Positions 36,583 through 50,320 of a stretch of 64,000 bases of DNA are shown piece after piece. Positions within the stretch are counted from its first letter, which is position 1. The number at the start of each line of letters is the position of its first letter. The translations under genes were made by a program, and so were the position numbers. This DNA comes from Leucaena leucocephala. Taxonomy: Eukaryota > Streptophyta > Magnoliopsida > Fabales > Fabaceae. The stretch covers positions 3,468,861 through 3,532,860 of the forward strand of contig CM073534.1 of assembly GCA_037074615.1 (NCBI GenBank), written 5' to 3'. The notes below the pieces were generated by a model. The model saw only the letters and a program-made list of their open reading frames with translations, was not told where the DNA came from and did not search any database.

Positions 36583-39159
36583 TGTAACATCCTCATTTTC
36601 TAACGTCTTAGGGACCAAATGGTAGCATCTGTAACCACTTCCAAGGCTGTTGAAGTTAAATTACTCAATCTGGAACTTTACTCTTAGCGAGTACTGTTCA
36701 CTGTGCAAATTTTAGAGGAGTGACCTGACCTCGAAAAATCATAACTAATTCTATAAAACTTAAAATGGAGTAGTTCAAATTGATACATGAAGCTAACATA
36801 ATTATATTTCATAGAAAAATGACTCGTTGACCACGTCTTGACCAGGTCAACGTTCCAAAATCACTGTTCCTCCAGTGTCCTGTCCCTAATTCAAGCATCT
36901 CTGGTCCCAACTTTGATAGATCATATCTTTATGTGTAGACATCCAAATGAGACATTCTATATATCAAATCGAAGCTTGTCATGTCTATTATTTACTGGAA
37001 AAATATCATACATTTATTCAATCATTTACTACTTATAATTACATCTCAAATGTAACTGCCTCCCCATGAGTTACTGTTCATAGTGACAATTTTCAGTAAT
37101 TATACATACATGAATCACATATCAATCATGCTAAGCAATTAAAATCTCTTCATGCATCTTTATCTCCTCCATCTTGAGAAGACCTGCTGTGATTGGATTG
37201 ATATGGAAAGGGTGAGATTTCTGGGGAAATCTCAGTAACAAACGGTACTAAACAATACATGCATTAATGTGAATACTTGTGCTTGCTTGTGAAAGTGTTA
37301 ACATTGCATAATGTGCATGCTTCCATGTTACATATGAAATACAATTGGCCAAAGTAATCATAGAAACAGAGCTTCATACTTATATAAGCACATATTCAAC
37401 ACAATTCAACAAAGCCATAGCACATCAAGCATAACATTCAATGCATACAAGTTTAGGAAAAGTTTACTACCTGGCATATAGCCTTCCTCTAGCTCTTAGC
37501 CTTTGCTCTAAGATTCCATCTTTCCATAGGCCAGAGCCTATAGATAGAATAATAATATCTTCATTATTATTCTATCAGTATAGCTCTATTTAACTCATGC
37601 ATAGCTAGGGTTAATATTCTTACTCTGACATTCCCCTGGCTTTCTTTCTATCTATAGCTACCTTTATTAATAGAGATATTTCTCTATTCTAACCACAAAG
37701 AGCAATCCTCTCCTTTATTAGAGCAAGGACTAGATAATTTACTTATCTCATTCCTAAGCTTTCCCTAGTCCCTCAGCTCATTAGACTGCTCCTGGCTCCA
37801 CCAGAACTCCTTCCTTCTTTCTCTTCCTTCCTTTCTTTCTCTCTTTTTCTCTTCTTTGCCTTGCTAGGTTGTGGTGTGACTTGAAATGGGAGGGGAGTGG
37901 CCTATTTATAGGTGAGAGGAGGTGAAATGAATGGCTCAGATTGATTCGTGATGAATGGCTCAGATTGCTTGCTTCCTCAAGAAGCTTTGCCTGCATCATC
38001 GAGATGACATCACCCTCCCTGTTGACTCACCACTCATGACATCATCTAGGAGACCTCAAGGGACACCTTAGGGGTATATGTGGTGCAATCGTGGGGACCT
38101 TGGGATACCTCACATGCCGACTTAGCCTTTCTAGAGAGTTTTAGAGTCTTTTCCCTGAATGCACGGCCAAGATTATGCCACATGTTCTCTTACTTTTTCT
38201 CCTTTTTCTGTAATCATGCCATGTGTCCTTTGATTTTCTTCTTTTATTGTAATCAAGCCATGTGGAACCTTGTGAGCCCCATTCATGATTCCAGATCACT
38301 TTACCTAGTTCTATCTTGGACCGGGTCGCTTTACTTTATTGAAACATAACTAAAATAATATTTTAATGCCTCTTGGGCCCACATTACTTTTGGGCTACAT
38401 TTTTGGGACTTGGATTGTCATCTTGGGTTTCTAACCAAGCCCAATCACTCTAGTGGCATGGTTCCCAAGAAACATCCTTAGTAAATTGCCAAAATACCCT
38501 TAGTTCCTCTTTAGTACTTATAGTAGCACTATTATCTTTCCATACATTACCAGAGTATCTCTTGACCCTGGTCAGCTATCCAGATATCCTTTCTTGACTG
38601 TCTAACCTTAGTCAAATGATCATAACACCGTTTGTATGACTCTGACTTAATGACACAATATAGTGGCATACCCTCAGTGGCATTTTCGTAATTCTTCATT
38701 TTTCTGGGTCTTTATTAGCCCTATCCCACATACTTATCTACAAATATCATTGGGCATATAAGGTGCCGTTGTAGACCCTCTGTAAGATCCACTATATTCA
38801 TGGGCTCAATTCACGAGAAATTCCCCTGAAACCTATTTATAGAGTCTTTTAATCACTATAAATTCTACAATAAATTCTACAGAACTCCATTTTGGGCTAT
38901 GTCAGTTTTAAAAATTCTTATATTAATTATAGGATTTTACTGCCATATTTTATCTGATTCTGAGGTGTAAATAATATTGTATTAATTTTTTTCTCTTTGA
39001 AAATTAATATAAATCTTTCGGGACCTCTTATCAGAACTTTGTGTTGTATCATACTGATCAGCATAATTTTCTCTATTTACAGAGATCTCTGCTCAACAGG
39101 GTCTGGTAGCATCCCTTTTTTAGGCTATATACTGGGCTTCTAGGCCTAAAAAATGGGAT
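36583..39159. repeat. Right-hand LTR of the composite element (type II)
   Basis: It begins TGTAACATCCTCATTTTCT and GGGACCAAAT, which is closer to the left arm of the 5' LTR at 20687 than to the CCATTCAGTAGC form of the other LTRs. It ends with GGCCTAAAAAATGGGAT, where a short deletion removes the terminal ATATGACA and the adjoining satellite bases. The duplicate at 54106-56245 retains them. It contains the pyrimidine tract and a minus-strand TATAAATAG near 37905. Confidence 0.85.
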
Positions 39160-42100
39160 TCTAGAAATTTGTAAAGAAATTGGAATCTAGAATCCATATT
39201 GATACTTAAGATGAGTAGTGAGTTTACATTCTATTCATAAATAGTGCAAAAATTAAGGAATTACTAGTTAGAGAATATCTATGACATGTTTTTTAACTCA
39301 TTGGATGAATTTGAAAGCGAAAGCGGACATTTAATAGGACATAAAAGAAATTGAGGTGGGTGTGACTTTTCATTCAATTCTAAAACATTGCAAAGGTTCG
39401 TTGCATTTACCTTTTACAAAGTAGAAACACTTGATCACACGTTGGTGTCGTATAATATAAAAATTTGTAAGGAAATTGGATTCTATAAAACACATTGATA
39501 CTTAAATGAGTAGTGAGTTTACATTCTATTCATAAATAGTGCAAAACGTAAGCAATTACTAGTTAGAGAATATCTATGACTTGTTTGTTAACTCATTGGA
39601 TAAAATGTAAAATGAAAGTGAGCATTGAATAGGATATAAAAGAAACTGAGGTGGTTGTAACTTTTCACTCCAATCCAAAACATTGCAAAAGTTCGCATAA
39701 TTTACCTTCTACAAAGTCAAAATGCTTGATCACACGTTGGTGCGTATAAGACACAAATTCATAAAGAAATTGGATTCTATAATCCACATTGAGACATAAG
39801 ATAAGTAGTAAGTTTACATTCTATTCATAAATAGTGAAAAAGTAAACAACTACTAGTTAGAGAATAGCTATGACAAGTTTGTTAACTCATTGGAAGAATT
39901 TGAAAATGAAAGCGGGTATTTAATCTTACAGAAATTAAATTGAGGTGATTGTGACTTTTCACTCTAGGCCAAAACATTACAAAGGTTCCCTACATTTACC
40001 TTCTACAAAGTCAAAATGCTTGATCACACATTGGTGTCATATATGACATAAATTCATAATGAAATTGGGTTCTATAGTCCATTTGAAACTTAAGATGAGT
40101 AGTGAGTTTACATTCTATTCATAAATAGTACAAAAAGTAAGCAATTACTAGTTAGAGAATATCTATGACATGTTTGTTAACTCATTGGATGAATTTGAAA
40201 ATGAAAGCGGGCATTTAATAGTACATAAAAGGAACTGAGGTGGCTGTGACTTTTCACTCTGTTCCAAAACATTGCAAAGGTTCCCTACAATTACTTTCTA
40301 CAAAGTCAAAACTCTTAAGCACATGTTGGTTTCGTCTAAGACACAAATTCGTAAAGAAATTAGATTCTACAATCCACAAGGATACTTAAGATGAGTAGTG
40401 AGTTTACATTCTATTCATAAATAGTGCAAAAAGTAAGCAATTACTAGTTACAGAATATCTAAGACATTTTTTTAACTCAGTGGATGAATTTGAAAACAGA
40501 AGAGGGCATTTAATAGTACATAAAGGAAACTGAGGTGGCTGTGACTTTTTACTCCATTAAAAAATATTACAAATGTTCCCTACATTTACCTTCTACAAAG
40601 TTTAAACTCTTGATCACACGTTGGTGTAGTAAAAGACACAAATTCAGAAAGAAAATTGATTCTATAATCCACATTGAAACTTAAGATGGGTAGTGAGTTT
40701 ACATTCTATCATAAATAGTGCAAAAAGTAAGCAATTACTAGTTAGAATTTATCTATTACATGTTTCTTAACTCATTGGATGAATTTGAAAATGCAAGCGG
40801 GCCTTTAATAGTACATAAATGAAACTGAGGTGGCTGTAACTATTCACTGTATTCCAAAACATTGTAAAGGTTCCCTACATTTACCTTCTACAATGTCAAA
40901 ACGCTTGATCACACGTTGGTGTCGTATAAGACACAAATTCTTAAAGAAAATTAATTATATCATCCACATTGAAACTTAAGATGGGTAGTCAGTTACATTC
41001 TATCATAAATGGTTCAAAAAGTAAGCAATTACTAGTTAGAGAATATCTATGACATGTTTGTTAACTCATTAGATGAATTTGAAAACGAAAGCTGGCATTT
41101 AATAGTACATAAAAGAAACTGAGTTGGCTGTGACCTTTCACTCTATTCTAAAACATTGCAAAGGTTCCCTACATATACCTTCTACAATGTTGAAATGCTT
41201 GATCACACCTTTGGTGTCGTATAAGACACAAATTCGTAAAGAATTTGGATTCCATAATCCATATTGATTCGTAAGATGAGTAGTGAGTTTACATTCTATT
41301 CATAAATAGTGCAAAAAGCAAGTAATTACTAGTTACAGAATATCTATGACATGTTTGTTAACTCATTGGATGAATTTGATCACGAAAGCGGGCATTTAAT
41401 AGTACATAAAAGAAACTGAGGTGGCTGTGACTATTCACTATATTCCAAAACATTGTAAAGGTTCCCTACATTTACCTTCTACAATGTCAAAATGCTCCAT
41501 CACACGTTCGTGTCGTTTAAGACATAAATTCATAAAGAAATTGGATTCTATAAACCACATTGATACTTAAGATGACTAGTGACTTTCTATTCAATTCATA
41601 AATATTACAAAAAGTAAGCGATTACTAGTTAGAGAATATCTATGACATGTTTGTTAACTCATTGGATGAATTTGAAAACGAAAGAAGGCATTTAATAGTA
41701 CATAAAAGAAATTGAGGTGGCTGTGACTTTTCACTGGATTCCAAAAGATTGTAAGGGTTCCCTACATTTACCTTCCACAATGTCAAAACGCTTGACCACA
41801 CATTGGTGTCATATAAGACACAAATTCGTAAGGAAATTGGATTCCATAAAACATATTGATACTTAAGATGTGTAGTGAGTTTACATTCTATTCATAAATA
41901 GTGTAAAAAGTAAGCAATTACTAATTAGAGAATATCTATGACATTTTTGTTAACTCATTGGATGAATTTGAAAATGAAAGCAGGCATTTAATAGTACATA
42001 AAAGAAACTGAGGTGGCTGTGACTATTCATTGTATTCCAAAACATTGTAAAGGTTCCCTACATTTACCTTCTACAATGTCAAAACGCTTCATCACACATT

Positions 42101-45100
42101 CGTGTCGTTTAAGACACAAATTCGTAAAGAAATTGGATTCTATAAACCACATTGATACTTAAGATGACTAGTGACTTTCTATTCAATTCATAAATATTAT
42201 AAAAAGTAAGCAATTACTAGTTAGAGAATATCTATGACATGTTTGTTAACTCATTGGATGAATTTGAAAACGAAAGCAGGCATTTAATAGTACAAAAAAG
42301 AAACTGAGGTGGTTATGACTTTTCACTCTATTCCCAAACATTGCAAAGCTTCCCTACATTTACCTTCTACAAAGTCAAAACACTTGATCACATGTTGGAG
42401 TACTATAAGACACAAATTCGTAAAGAAATTGGATTCTATAATCCACATTGAAACTTAAGATGGGTAGTGAGTTTATATTCTATTCATAAATAGTGCAAAA
42501 AGTAAGCAATTACTAGTAGTTTACATTTTTTTCATAAATAGTGCAAAAAGCAAGCAATTACTAGTTAGAGAATATGTATGACATGTTTGTTAACTCATTG
42601 GATGAATTTGAAAATGAAAGCGGGCATTTAATGGTACATAAAAGAAATTGAGGTGGTTATGACTTTTCACTCTCTTACAAAACGTTGCAAAGATGCCCTA
42701 AATTTACCTTTTATAATGTCAAAACACTGGATCACACGTTGGTGTCTTATAAGACACAAATTTGTAAAGAAATTGTATTCTATAATCCACATTGAAACTT
42801 AAGATGGGTAGTGAGTTTATATTCTATTCATAAGTAGTACAAAAACTAAGGAATTGATAGTTAGAGAAGATCTATAACATGTTTGTTAACTCATTGGATG
42901 AATTTGAAAATAAAGTGTGCATTTAATGGTACATAAAAGTAACTGAGGTGGTTGTGACCTTTCACTCTATGCCAAAACATTGCAAAGGTTCCCTACATTT
43001 CCCTTCTACAAAGTGGAAACCCTTGATCACACATGGGTGTTGTATAAGACACAAATTCGTAATGAAATTGGATTTTGGAATCCACATTGAAACTTAAGAT
43101 GAGTAGTGAGTTTAAATTATATAAAAAATAGTGTAGAAAGTAAGCAATTACTAGTTAGAGAACATGTTTGTCATCTCATTGGATGAATTTCAAAACGAAA
43201 GTGAGCATTTAATAGTACAAAAATGAAACTGAGGTGGTTGTGACTTTTCACTCAATTCTAAAATAGTGCAATGGTTCCCTACATTTACCTTCTACAAAGT
43301 CAAAACACTTGATCACACTTTGGTATCCTATAAGACACAAATTAGAAATGAAATTGGATTCTATAATCCACATTAAAACTTAAGATGCATAGTGAGTTTA
43401 CATTCTATTCATAAATAGTGAAAAAGTAAACAACTACTAGTTAGAGAATAGCTATGACAGGTTTGTTAACTCATTGGAAGAATTTGAAAATGAAAGCGGG
43501 TATTTAATCTTACAGAAATTAAATTGAGGTGATTGTGACTTTTTACTCTAGTCCAAAACATTACAAAGCTTCCCTACATTTACCTTCTACAAAGTCAAAA
43601 TGCTTGATCACACGTTGGTATCATATATGACACAAATTCATAATGAAATTGGGTTCTATAGTCCATTTGAAACTTAAGATGAGTTGTGAGTTTACATACT
43701 ATTCATAAATAGTACAAAAAGTAAGCAATTACTAGTTAGAGAATATCTATGACATGTTTGTTAACTCATTGGATGAATTTGAAAACGAAAGCGGGCATTT
43801 ACTAGTACATAAAAGAAATTGAGGTGGTTGTGACTTTTCACTCTGTTCCAAAACATTGCAAAGGTTCCCTACAATTACTTTCTACAAAGTCAAAACTCTT
43901 AAGCACATGTTGGTTTCGTCTAAGACACAAATTCGTAAAGAAATTAGATTCTATAATCCACAAGGATATTTAAGATGAGTAGTGAGTTTACATTCTATTC
44001 ATAAATAGTGCAAAAAGTAAGCAATTACTAGTTACAGAATATCTAAGACATTTTTTTAACTCAGTGGATGAATTTGAAAACAGAAGAGGGCATTTGATAG
44101 TACATAAAAGAAACTGAGGTGGCTATGACGTTTTACTCCATTAAAAAATATTACAAATGTTCCCTACATTTACCTTCTACAAAGTTTAAACTCTTGATCA
44201 CACGTTGGTGTAGTAAAAGACACAAATTTAGAAAGAAAATTGATTCCATAATCCACATTGAAACTTAAGATGGGTAGTGAGTTTACATTCTATCATAAAT
44301 AGTGCAAAAAGTAAGCAATTACTAGTTAGACAATATCTATGACATGTTTCTTAACTCATTGGATGAATTTGAAAATGCAAGCGGGCCTTTAATAGTACAT
44401 AAATGAAACTGAGGTGGCTGTAACTATTCACTGTATTCCAAAACATTGTAAAGGTGCCCTACATTTACCTTCTACAATGTCAAAATGCTTGATCACACGT
44501 TGGTGTCGTATAAGACATAAATTCTTAAAGAAAATTGATTATATCATCCACATTGAAACTTAAGATGGGTAGTCAGTTTACATTCTATCATAAATGGTGC
44601 AAAAAGCAAGAAATTACTAGTTAGAGAATATCTATGACATGTTTGTTAACTTATTAGATGAATTTGAAAATGAAAGATGGCATTTAATAGTACATAAAAG
44701 AAATTGAGTGGGTTGTGACCTTTCACTCTAATCTAAAACATTGCAAAGGTTCCCTACATTTACCTTCTACAATGTTGAAATGCTTGATCACACCTTTGGT
44801 GTCGTATAAGACACAAATTTGTAAAGAAATTGGAGTCCATAATCCACATTGATTGGTAAGATGAGTAGTGAGTTTACATTCTATTCATAAATAGTGCAAA
44901 AAGCAAGCAATTACTAGTTACAGAATATCTATGACATGTTTGTTAACTCATTGGATGAATTTGAACACGAAAGCGGGCATTTAATAGTACATAAAAGAAA
45001 CTGAGGTGGGTGTGACCTTTCACTCCATTCCAAAACATTCCAAACGTTCACTACATTTACCTTCTACAAGGTCGAAAGGCTTAATCACGCGTTGGTGTCG

Positions 45101-45902
45101 TATAAAACATAAATTCATAAAGAAATTGGATTCTATAATCCACATTGATACTTAAGAGGAGTAGTGAGTTAATATTCTATTCATAAATAGTGCAAAAAGT
45201 AAGCAATTACTAGTTAGAGAATGTCTATGACATGTTTGTTAACTCATTGGACGAATTAGAAGACGAAAGCAAGCAATTAATAGTACATAAAAGAAATTGA
45301 GGTGGCTGTGACTTTTCACTGGATTCCAAAAGATTGTAAGGGTTCCCTACATTTACCTTCCACAATGTCGAAATGCTTGACCACACGTTGGTGTCATATA
45401 AGACACAAATTCGTAAGGAAATTGGATTCCATCAAACACATTGATACTTAAGATGTGTAGTGAGTTCACATTCTATTCATAAATAGTACAAAAAGTAAGC
45501 AATTACTAGTTAGAGAATATCTATGACATGTTTGTTAACTTATTGGTTGAATTTGAAAATGAAAGCAGGGATTTTAATAGTACATAAAAGAAACTAAAGT
45601 GGTTATGACTTTTCACTCTATTTCAAAACATTGTAAAGCTTGCATGCTTTTATCTTCTAGAAAGTCAAAACACTTGATCACACGTTGGTGTCGTATAAGA
45701 CAAAAATCCATAAAGAAATTGGATTCTATAATCCACATTCAAACTTAAGATGGGTAGTGAGTTTAAATTCTATTCATAAATAGTGCAAAATATAAGCAAT
45801 TACTAGTTAGAGAATATTAATGACATGTTTGTTAACTCATTGGATGAATTTCAAAACAAAAGCGAGCATTTAATAGTATATAAAAGAACTTGAGGTGGTT
45901 GT
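39160..45902 (+). repeat. Satellite block 5 (~23 monomers, 12-monomer higher-order unit)
   Basis: The same satellite in the same orientation. The marker GTGAAAAAGTAAACAAC begins at 39834 and again at 43418, 3584 bp apart. Successive variant monomers repeat in the same order after each: ATGACATAAATTCATAATG or its variant, then CTCTTAAGCACATGTTGG, then GAAAACAGAAGAGGGC, then GAAAATGCAAGCGGGCC. About seven monomers of a second unit are present before the order changes near 45540. A partial duplication of about 50 bp lies at 42505-42560. Confidence 0.93.
39834..43417 (+). repeat. Complete 12-monomer higher-order satellite unit
   Basis: A 3584-bp unit of twelve 296-bp monomers plus the small internal duplication near 42505-42560. 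It is followed head-to-tail by a partial second copy beginning at 43418. The pairs of variant monomers 40260/43850, 40490/44080 and 40785/44375 keep the same spacing. Confidence 0.85.
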
Positions 45903-48311
45903 TGAAACATAATCCTTTTCTTATATTTTAGGGACCATTCAGTAGCATTTAGAACTACTTTTAGGGCCATTGAAGTCAAATCATACAATCTGAAATTTTA
46001 CTCCTAGCGAATACTGTTCACTGTGTAAATTCCAGCGGAGTGACCTGACTTCAAAAAATCATAACTAATTCTAGAAAAATCAAAATGAAGTGGTTCAAAT
46101 TGCTACATGAAGCTAACGTAATCCTATTTCAGTTAAAAATAACTTGTTGACCACGACTTGACCAGGTCCATGTCAGTCAATGTCTGAAGTTTACTGTTCA
46201 TCCTGCATTTTTCCCTGATTCGAGCACTTTGGTCCCATCTTTGCATAACCTCTGCACTATCCAATCCCTAGCTCCTCTCTATGATTCTTCGGTCCTCTTT
46301 AAACATACCTATGGGATTGGGATTACATGGGAAGGGATGAGATTTCTAGGGAAATCTCAGTAGCAACCAGTAACCATACAATGTATGCAACTATATGCTT
46401 GATGTTACTATGTGTGTATTTAATGATCATGCTTGCATCATGATAACATACATACTTCCATGTTACTTAATTATAACATATGCCCATAGTATAAAAATAA
46501 ATAGAGCATTACCTAATCATACATGCCTCACATCATCAAGATAAGAAAATATAACATAAAACATCCAAGCAGTATAAGCATACAAGTAGGTAAGTCTACT
46601 ACTTGGCTTGTTGCCTTTCCTTCCAGCTCTTAACCTTGTCTCTCAGGTTCCTTCTTTTCATGAGTTAGAGCCTATACATAGCATAATAATATCTTTATTA
46701 TTATCTAGTATAGCTCTACTTACCTCATGCTCAATTAGGGGTAATATTCTTACTCTGACATTCCTCTAACTTTCTTTCTAGCTATAGCTAACTTTATTAA
46801 TACAAATATTTCTCTATTCTAACCACTAAGAGCAATCCTCTATTTTATTATAGCAGGGACTAGATAAATTTCTTACCTCATTTCTAAGCTTTGCCCAGTC
46901 CCTTGGCTCTATAGACTGCTCCCGGCTCCACCGGAACTCCTTCCATTCTTTCCTTCCTTTCTTTCTTCTCTCTTTCTCTCTTTCTCTTTTCTTTCTCTTC
47001 CTTTTCTTGCTAGATCCGTGGTGTGCCTTGAAATGGGTGGGGAGTGGCCTATTTATAGGTGAGAGGAGGTGGAATGAATGGTCTAGATTAATTCGCGATG
47101 AATGGCTCAGATTGCTTGCTTCCTTAAGAAGCTTTGCCTGCATTATCACGATGACATCACCCTCCCTGATGACTCACCACTCATGACATCATCCAGGACA
47201 CCTCAGGGGTATATGTGGCGCAATGGTGGGGACCTTAGGATACCTCACTAGCTGACTTAGCCTTTCCATAGAGTTCCAGAGTCTTTTCCCTGAATGCACG
47301 GCCAAGATCGTGCCACGTGTTCTCTTGCTTTTTCTCCTTTTTCTCTAATCATGCCATGTGTCCTTTGCTTTTCTTCTTTTATTGTAATCATACCATGTGG
47401 CGCATTGTGGGCCCCATTTATGTCCCCTCATGATTCCAGATCACTTTACCCAGTTCTATCTTGGACCGAGTCACTTTACTTTATTGAAAAAGCACTAAAA
47501 CAATATTTTAATGCCTCTTGGGCCCACATTACTCTTGGGCTACGTTTTTGGGCCTTGGATTGTCATCTTGGGTTTCTAACCAATCCCAAATACTCTGGTG
47601 GCTTGGTTCCCAAGAAACATCCTTAGTAAATTACCAAAATGCCCTTAATACCTCTTTAGTACTTCTAGGGTCACTCTTATCTTTCCATACCTTACTAGAG
47701 TACCTCTTGACCCTGGTCAACTATCCAGATACCCTTTCTTGACTGTCTAACCTTAGTCAAATGATCATAATGCCCTTCGTCTGACTCTAACTCAATGACA
47801 CAACACAGTGGCATACCTTCAGTGACATTTTTGTAATTCTTCATTTTTCTTGGTCTTTATTAGCCCTAGCCCACATACTTATATGAAAATATCATTAGGC
47901 CTATAAGGTGCCATTCTGAACCCTCTATATGATACACTATCTTCATGGGCTCAATTCCTGAGAAATTCCCCTGAAACCTATTTATCGGGTATTTAATCCA
48001 ATGTAAATTCTGTGGTAAATTCTATAGAACTCCTTTTTAGGCTCTGTCAGTTTCAAAAATTCTTATATTAATTATAAGAATTTACTGCCACATTTCATCT
48101 GATTCTGAGGTCTAGAGAATACTGTATTAATTTTTCTTCTCTTCAAAAATTAATATAAATCTTTCGGGACCTCATATCAAAACTCTGTGTTGCATCAAAC
48201 TGATCAGCATAATTTTCTCTATTTGCTGAGACCTCTGCTCAACAGGGTCTAGTATCATCCCTTTTTCAGGCTATATATTGGGCTTCTAAGCCTCAAAATT
48301 GGGATATGACA
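45903..48311 (-). mobile_element. Solo gypsy-type LTR (type II) in satellite
   Basis: On the plus strand it starts TGAAACATAATCC and ends GGGATATGACA (2409 bp). The target duplication GTTGT is perfect (45898-45902 and 48312-48316). It contains the pyrimidine tract and a minus-strand TATAAATAG near 47050. It is the same insertion event as 60576-62340, duplicated with its flank. Confidence 0.92.
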
Positions 48312-48316
48312 GTTGT

Positions 48317-48627
48317 TGTCATATCCTAATTTTCTCTATCTGTATAATACTGATAGTGGAAAGAGATTTAGAAAGGATTGTGACAAAGATCAGAAGAAAT
48401 AATAAAGGTTAGATGAGTCTTGAAGAAAGAAAAGGATTTAAACGCGAAGTAGAAAAGGTTAAAGGCCAAAAGTTAAAGTAGAAACAAGATTTAGGCCGAA
48501 AGTGGTAATCTCCAAATGTTAAGGGACTTAAATGTAATTAAATAAAAAGTTCAAGTGCAATATTGTAATTATAGAAAGATCAGCCCGGAAAGGGTTATAA
48601 CTGGCCAAAATTTTTTCAGTCCCACAT
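48317..48627 (+). mobile_element. Start of a type I gypsy-type LTR, plus orientation, interrupted
   Basis: It begins TGTCATATCCTAATTTTC immediately after the GTTGT duplication of the previous LTR. It matches the reverse complement of 15235-15545 (AAAAATTAGGATACGACA end). Only about 311 bp are present before the Copia LTR starts; the remainder does not reappear in the window because the Copia is truncated by the duplication junction. Confidence 0.85.
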
Positions 48628-50307
48628 TGTTGGAAATTGTGCCCTAGGGGCCAATCATTGTCTTATGAACATTGTTGATTTATAAATTTATTAATTGTGT
48701 TATCATATTATTTGCATGCTTACTGTGATGACCATCCTTGGATAACTCATGATCTTATCTTAAATGTCCCTGGTCGGTCATCTATATGGGAGCAGAGATA
48801 AAATAAGACCAGTATGGCTTTGAAGATGTATAGAAATATAAATCAAAGTCATAGGCACATGTAAGAGTACAAGGTGTTAGACTGACCTGCTATGAGAGAG
48901 CTGCATAGGTTAAATCATAAGCTTCTCTCATATACAAACCATATCACTATGCCCTTTGACCTAAGATCATCATGGATTCCTACATGACAAACGCTTAGCT
49001 TTGACTTAGTCAAAAGTCACTTTTGACCACGTGATCAAAAAGATTATGTTCGGGCTTAGTGGTTTTCCGTGCGGAGGAATGTGAATGGTCAAGATGGAAT
49101 TTGTCCCTCACATTTGTAGAGAGATATTACCGGGCCCCTCGATGAGTGAGTCTGAGAAATGTATGCCCATACTATAATGGAAAGGTAGTTCCATTTCTAT
49201 AGTCAGACTACTCAGGGATCGAGAAAGTAATGATCAGGAATAGGAGGTTGACATTCTCCATGCCTCATCCATGACCAAAATATCGTGTAACAAAAGAGAC
49301 ATGATATGGTTGTATAAAAGGTTACATCGTTCATCGATCCTCATATAATTTGGGTAGTCGTGATGTCTTGCTAGAGACCGCTTGTGACTTATGAGTCAGT
49401 ATAGTAAATGGCCCACTGCTAACTTCATATGGGCCTACAGGGTCACACACAAAATAACCTAACACGAGCTATGATGTCCAGATTCATTGAATATAGGACA
49501 TGCCCAAATTCAATGAATAATCCAGGGTGGATGTATATATTTATTTATATTTATATTTGTATATATATATAAATTCATATATATATTATATATAAGAGAT
49601 ATTTATAATATTTAATTTATAAGAATAAAATTAAATAGCTATCACATTTGAATTTGAAATTCAAAATGATATGATATCTCAAATTTGATTTATGAGAATA
49701 AATCAAATGTAATTCCGTCTTATCCTTATTTTAAATTAAATAAATGGGTGAATTAAATCTGTGGGACATATTTAATACAAATACTATTTATTTAATTAGT
49801 TTCTTATCAAATTATACAATATATGATATTGTATTAATTTCAGAATTAATATAAGATTAATTCCAAAAATCTAAGTCTGTGGTAACACGCATAGCGTCCT
49901 ATATATCTGATATTTAGGAGATACAGTTGGGACAGAAGAAAAAGTGTGAACGGGAATCCGCAAAAGGTTTGTAGATAAGAAACTGCTGAAATAGAGACAG
50001 AGAGGACAAATTCTTGAGTAAGCCCTGGAGGGATAGGAGGCGCTAGCACGTCGTTCATGGTTGGAACACTGTTCGTGTGGATACCAGTAGAGAAAACTGA
50101 CATAAGTCGTCGACTTATTGCGATCGAAAAGAGATCACGAGCCGCGGAGAGAAGCTGTGGATGTCACAACCAGAAGCTGAGAAAGTCGCGAATGAATACT
50201 GAGGGTAATACTTATTTCCACTTGACTTAAACACATACGGTAGATCCTGTGAGGGAATAGAAAAATTTTTAAGTTAATTTCTGCTGCGTGTCTTCCAATT
50301 CCTTACA
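48628..50307 (+). repeat. Copia-2 5' LTR
   Basis: 1680 bp from TGTTGGAAATTGTGCCC to TTCCAATTCCTTACA. Only about one 90-bp repeat unit is present (near 49600-49700), which accounts for much of the size difference from the Copia-1 LTRs. The right part (49783-50307) is duplicated at 62341-62858, sharing the variant GGTAACACGCATAGC. Confidence 0.94.
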
Positions 50308-50308
50308 G

Positions 50309-50320
50309 TGGTATCAGAGC
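50309..50320 (+). promoter_or_regulatory. Copia-2 primer-binding site
   Basis: TGGTATCAGAGC lies one base after the LTR end TTACA and is complementary to the 3' end of initiator tRNA-Met. It is identical to the sites of the other two copies. Confidence 0.93.

Larger units (their letters stand above)
20687..39159 (+). mobile_element. Composite gypsy-type retrotransposon with nested insertions
   Basis: The left terminus TGTAACATCC follows TATAA (20682-20686). The layout is: palindromic LTR (20687-22020), primer-binding site, non-coding interior (22021-24030, 32927-33289, 35911-36565), polypurine tract, then a second LTR (36583-39159). A full Copia and a solo LTR are nested inside, each with its own TSD. 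The right terminus in this copy has a small deletion (GGGATTCTAGAAATTTG). Its duplicate at 56236-56250 preserves GGATATGACA followed by TATAAGACAC, so the same TATAA flanks both ends. Without the nested insertions the interior is only about 3 kb and lacks recognisable gag or pol domains, so this is a non-autonomous or heavily deleted element. The two terminal LTRs do not match over their full length. Confidence 0.78.

Noticed and set aside
39160..45902. CENP-B-like box in the satellite (ATTCGTAAAGAAATTGGA)
   Set aside because: TTCG is present, but the fixed A and the CGGG core are not at the required spacing, so I do not call it.
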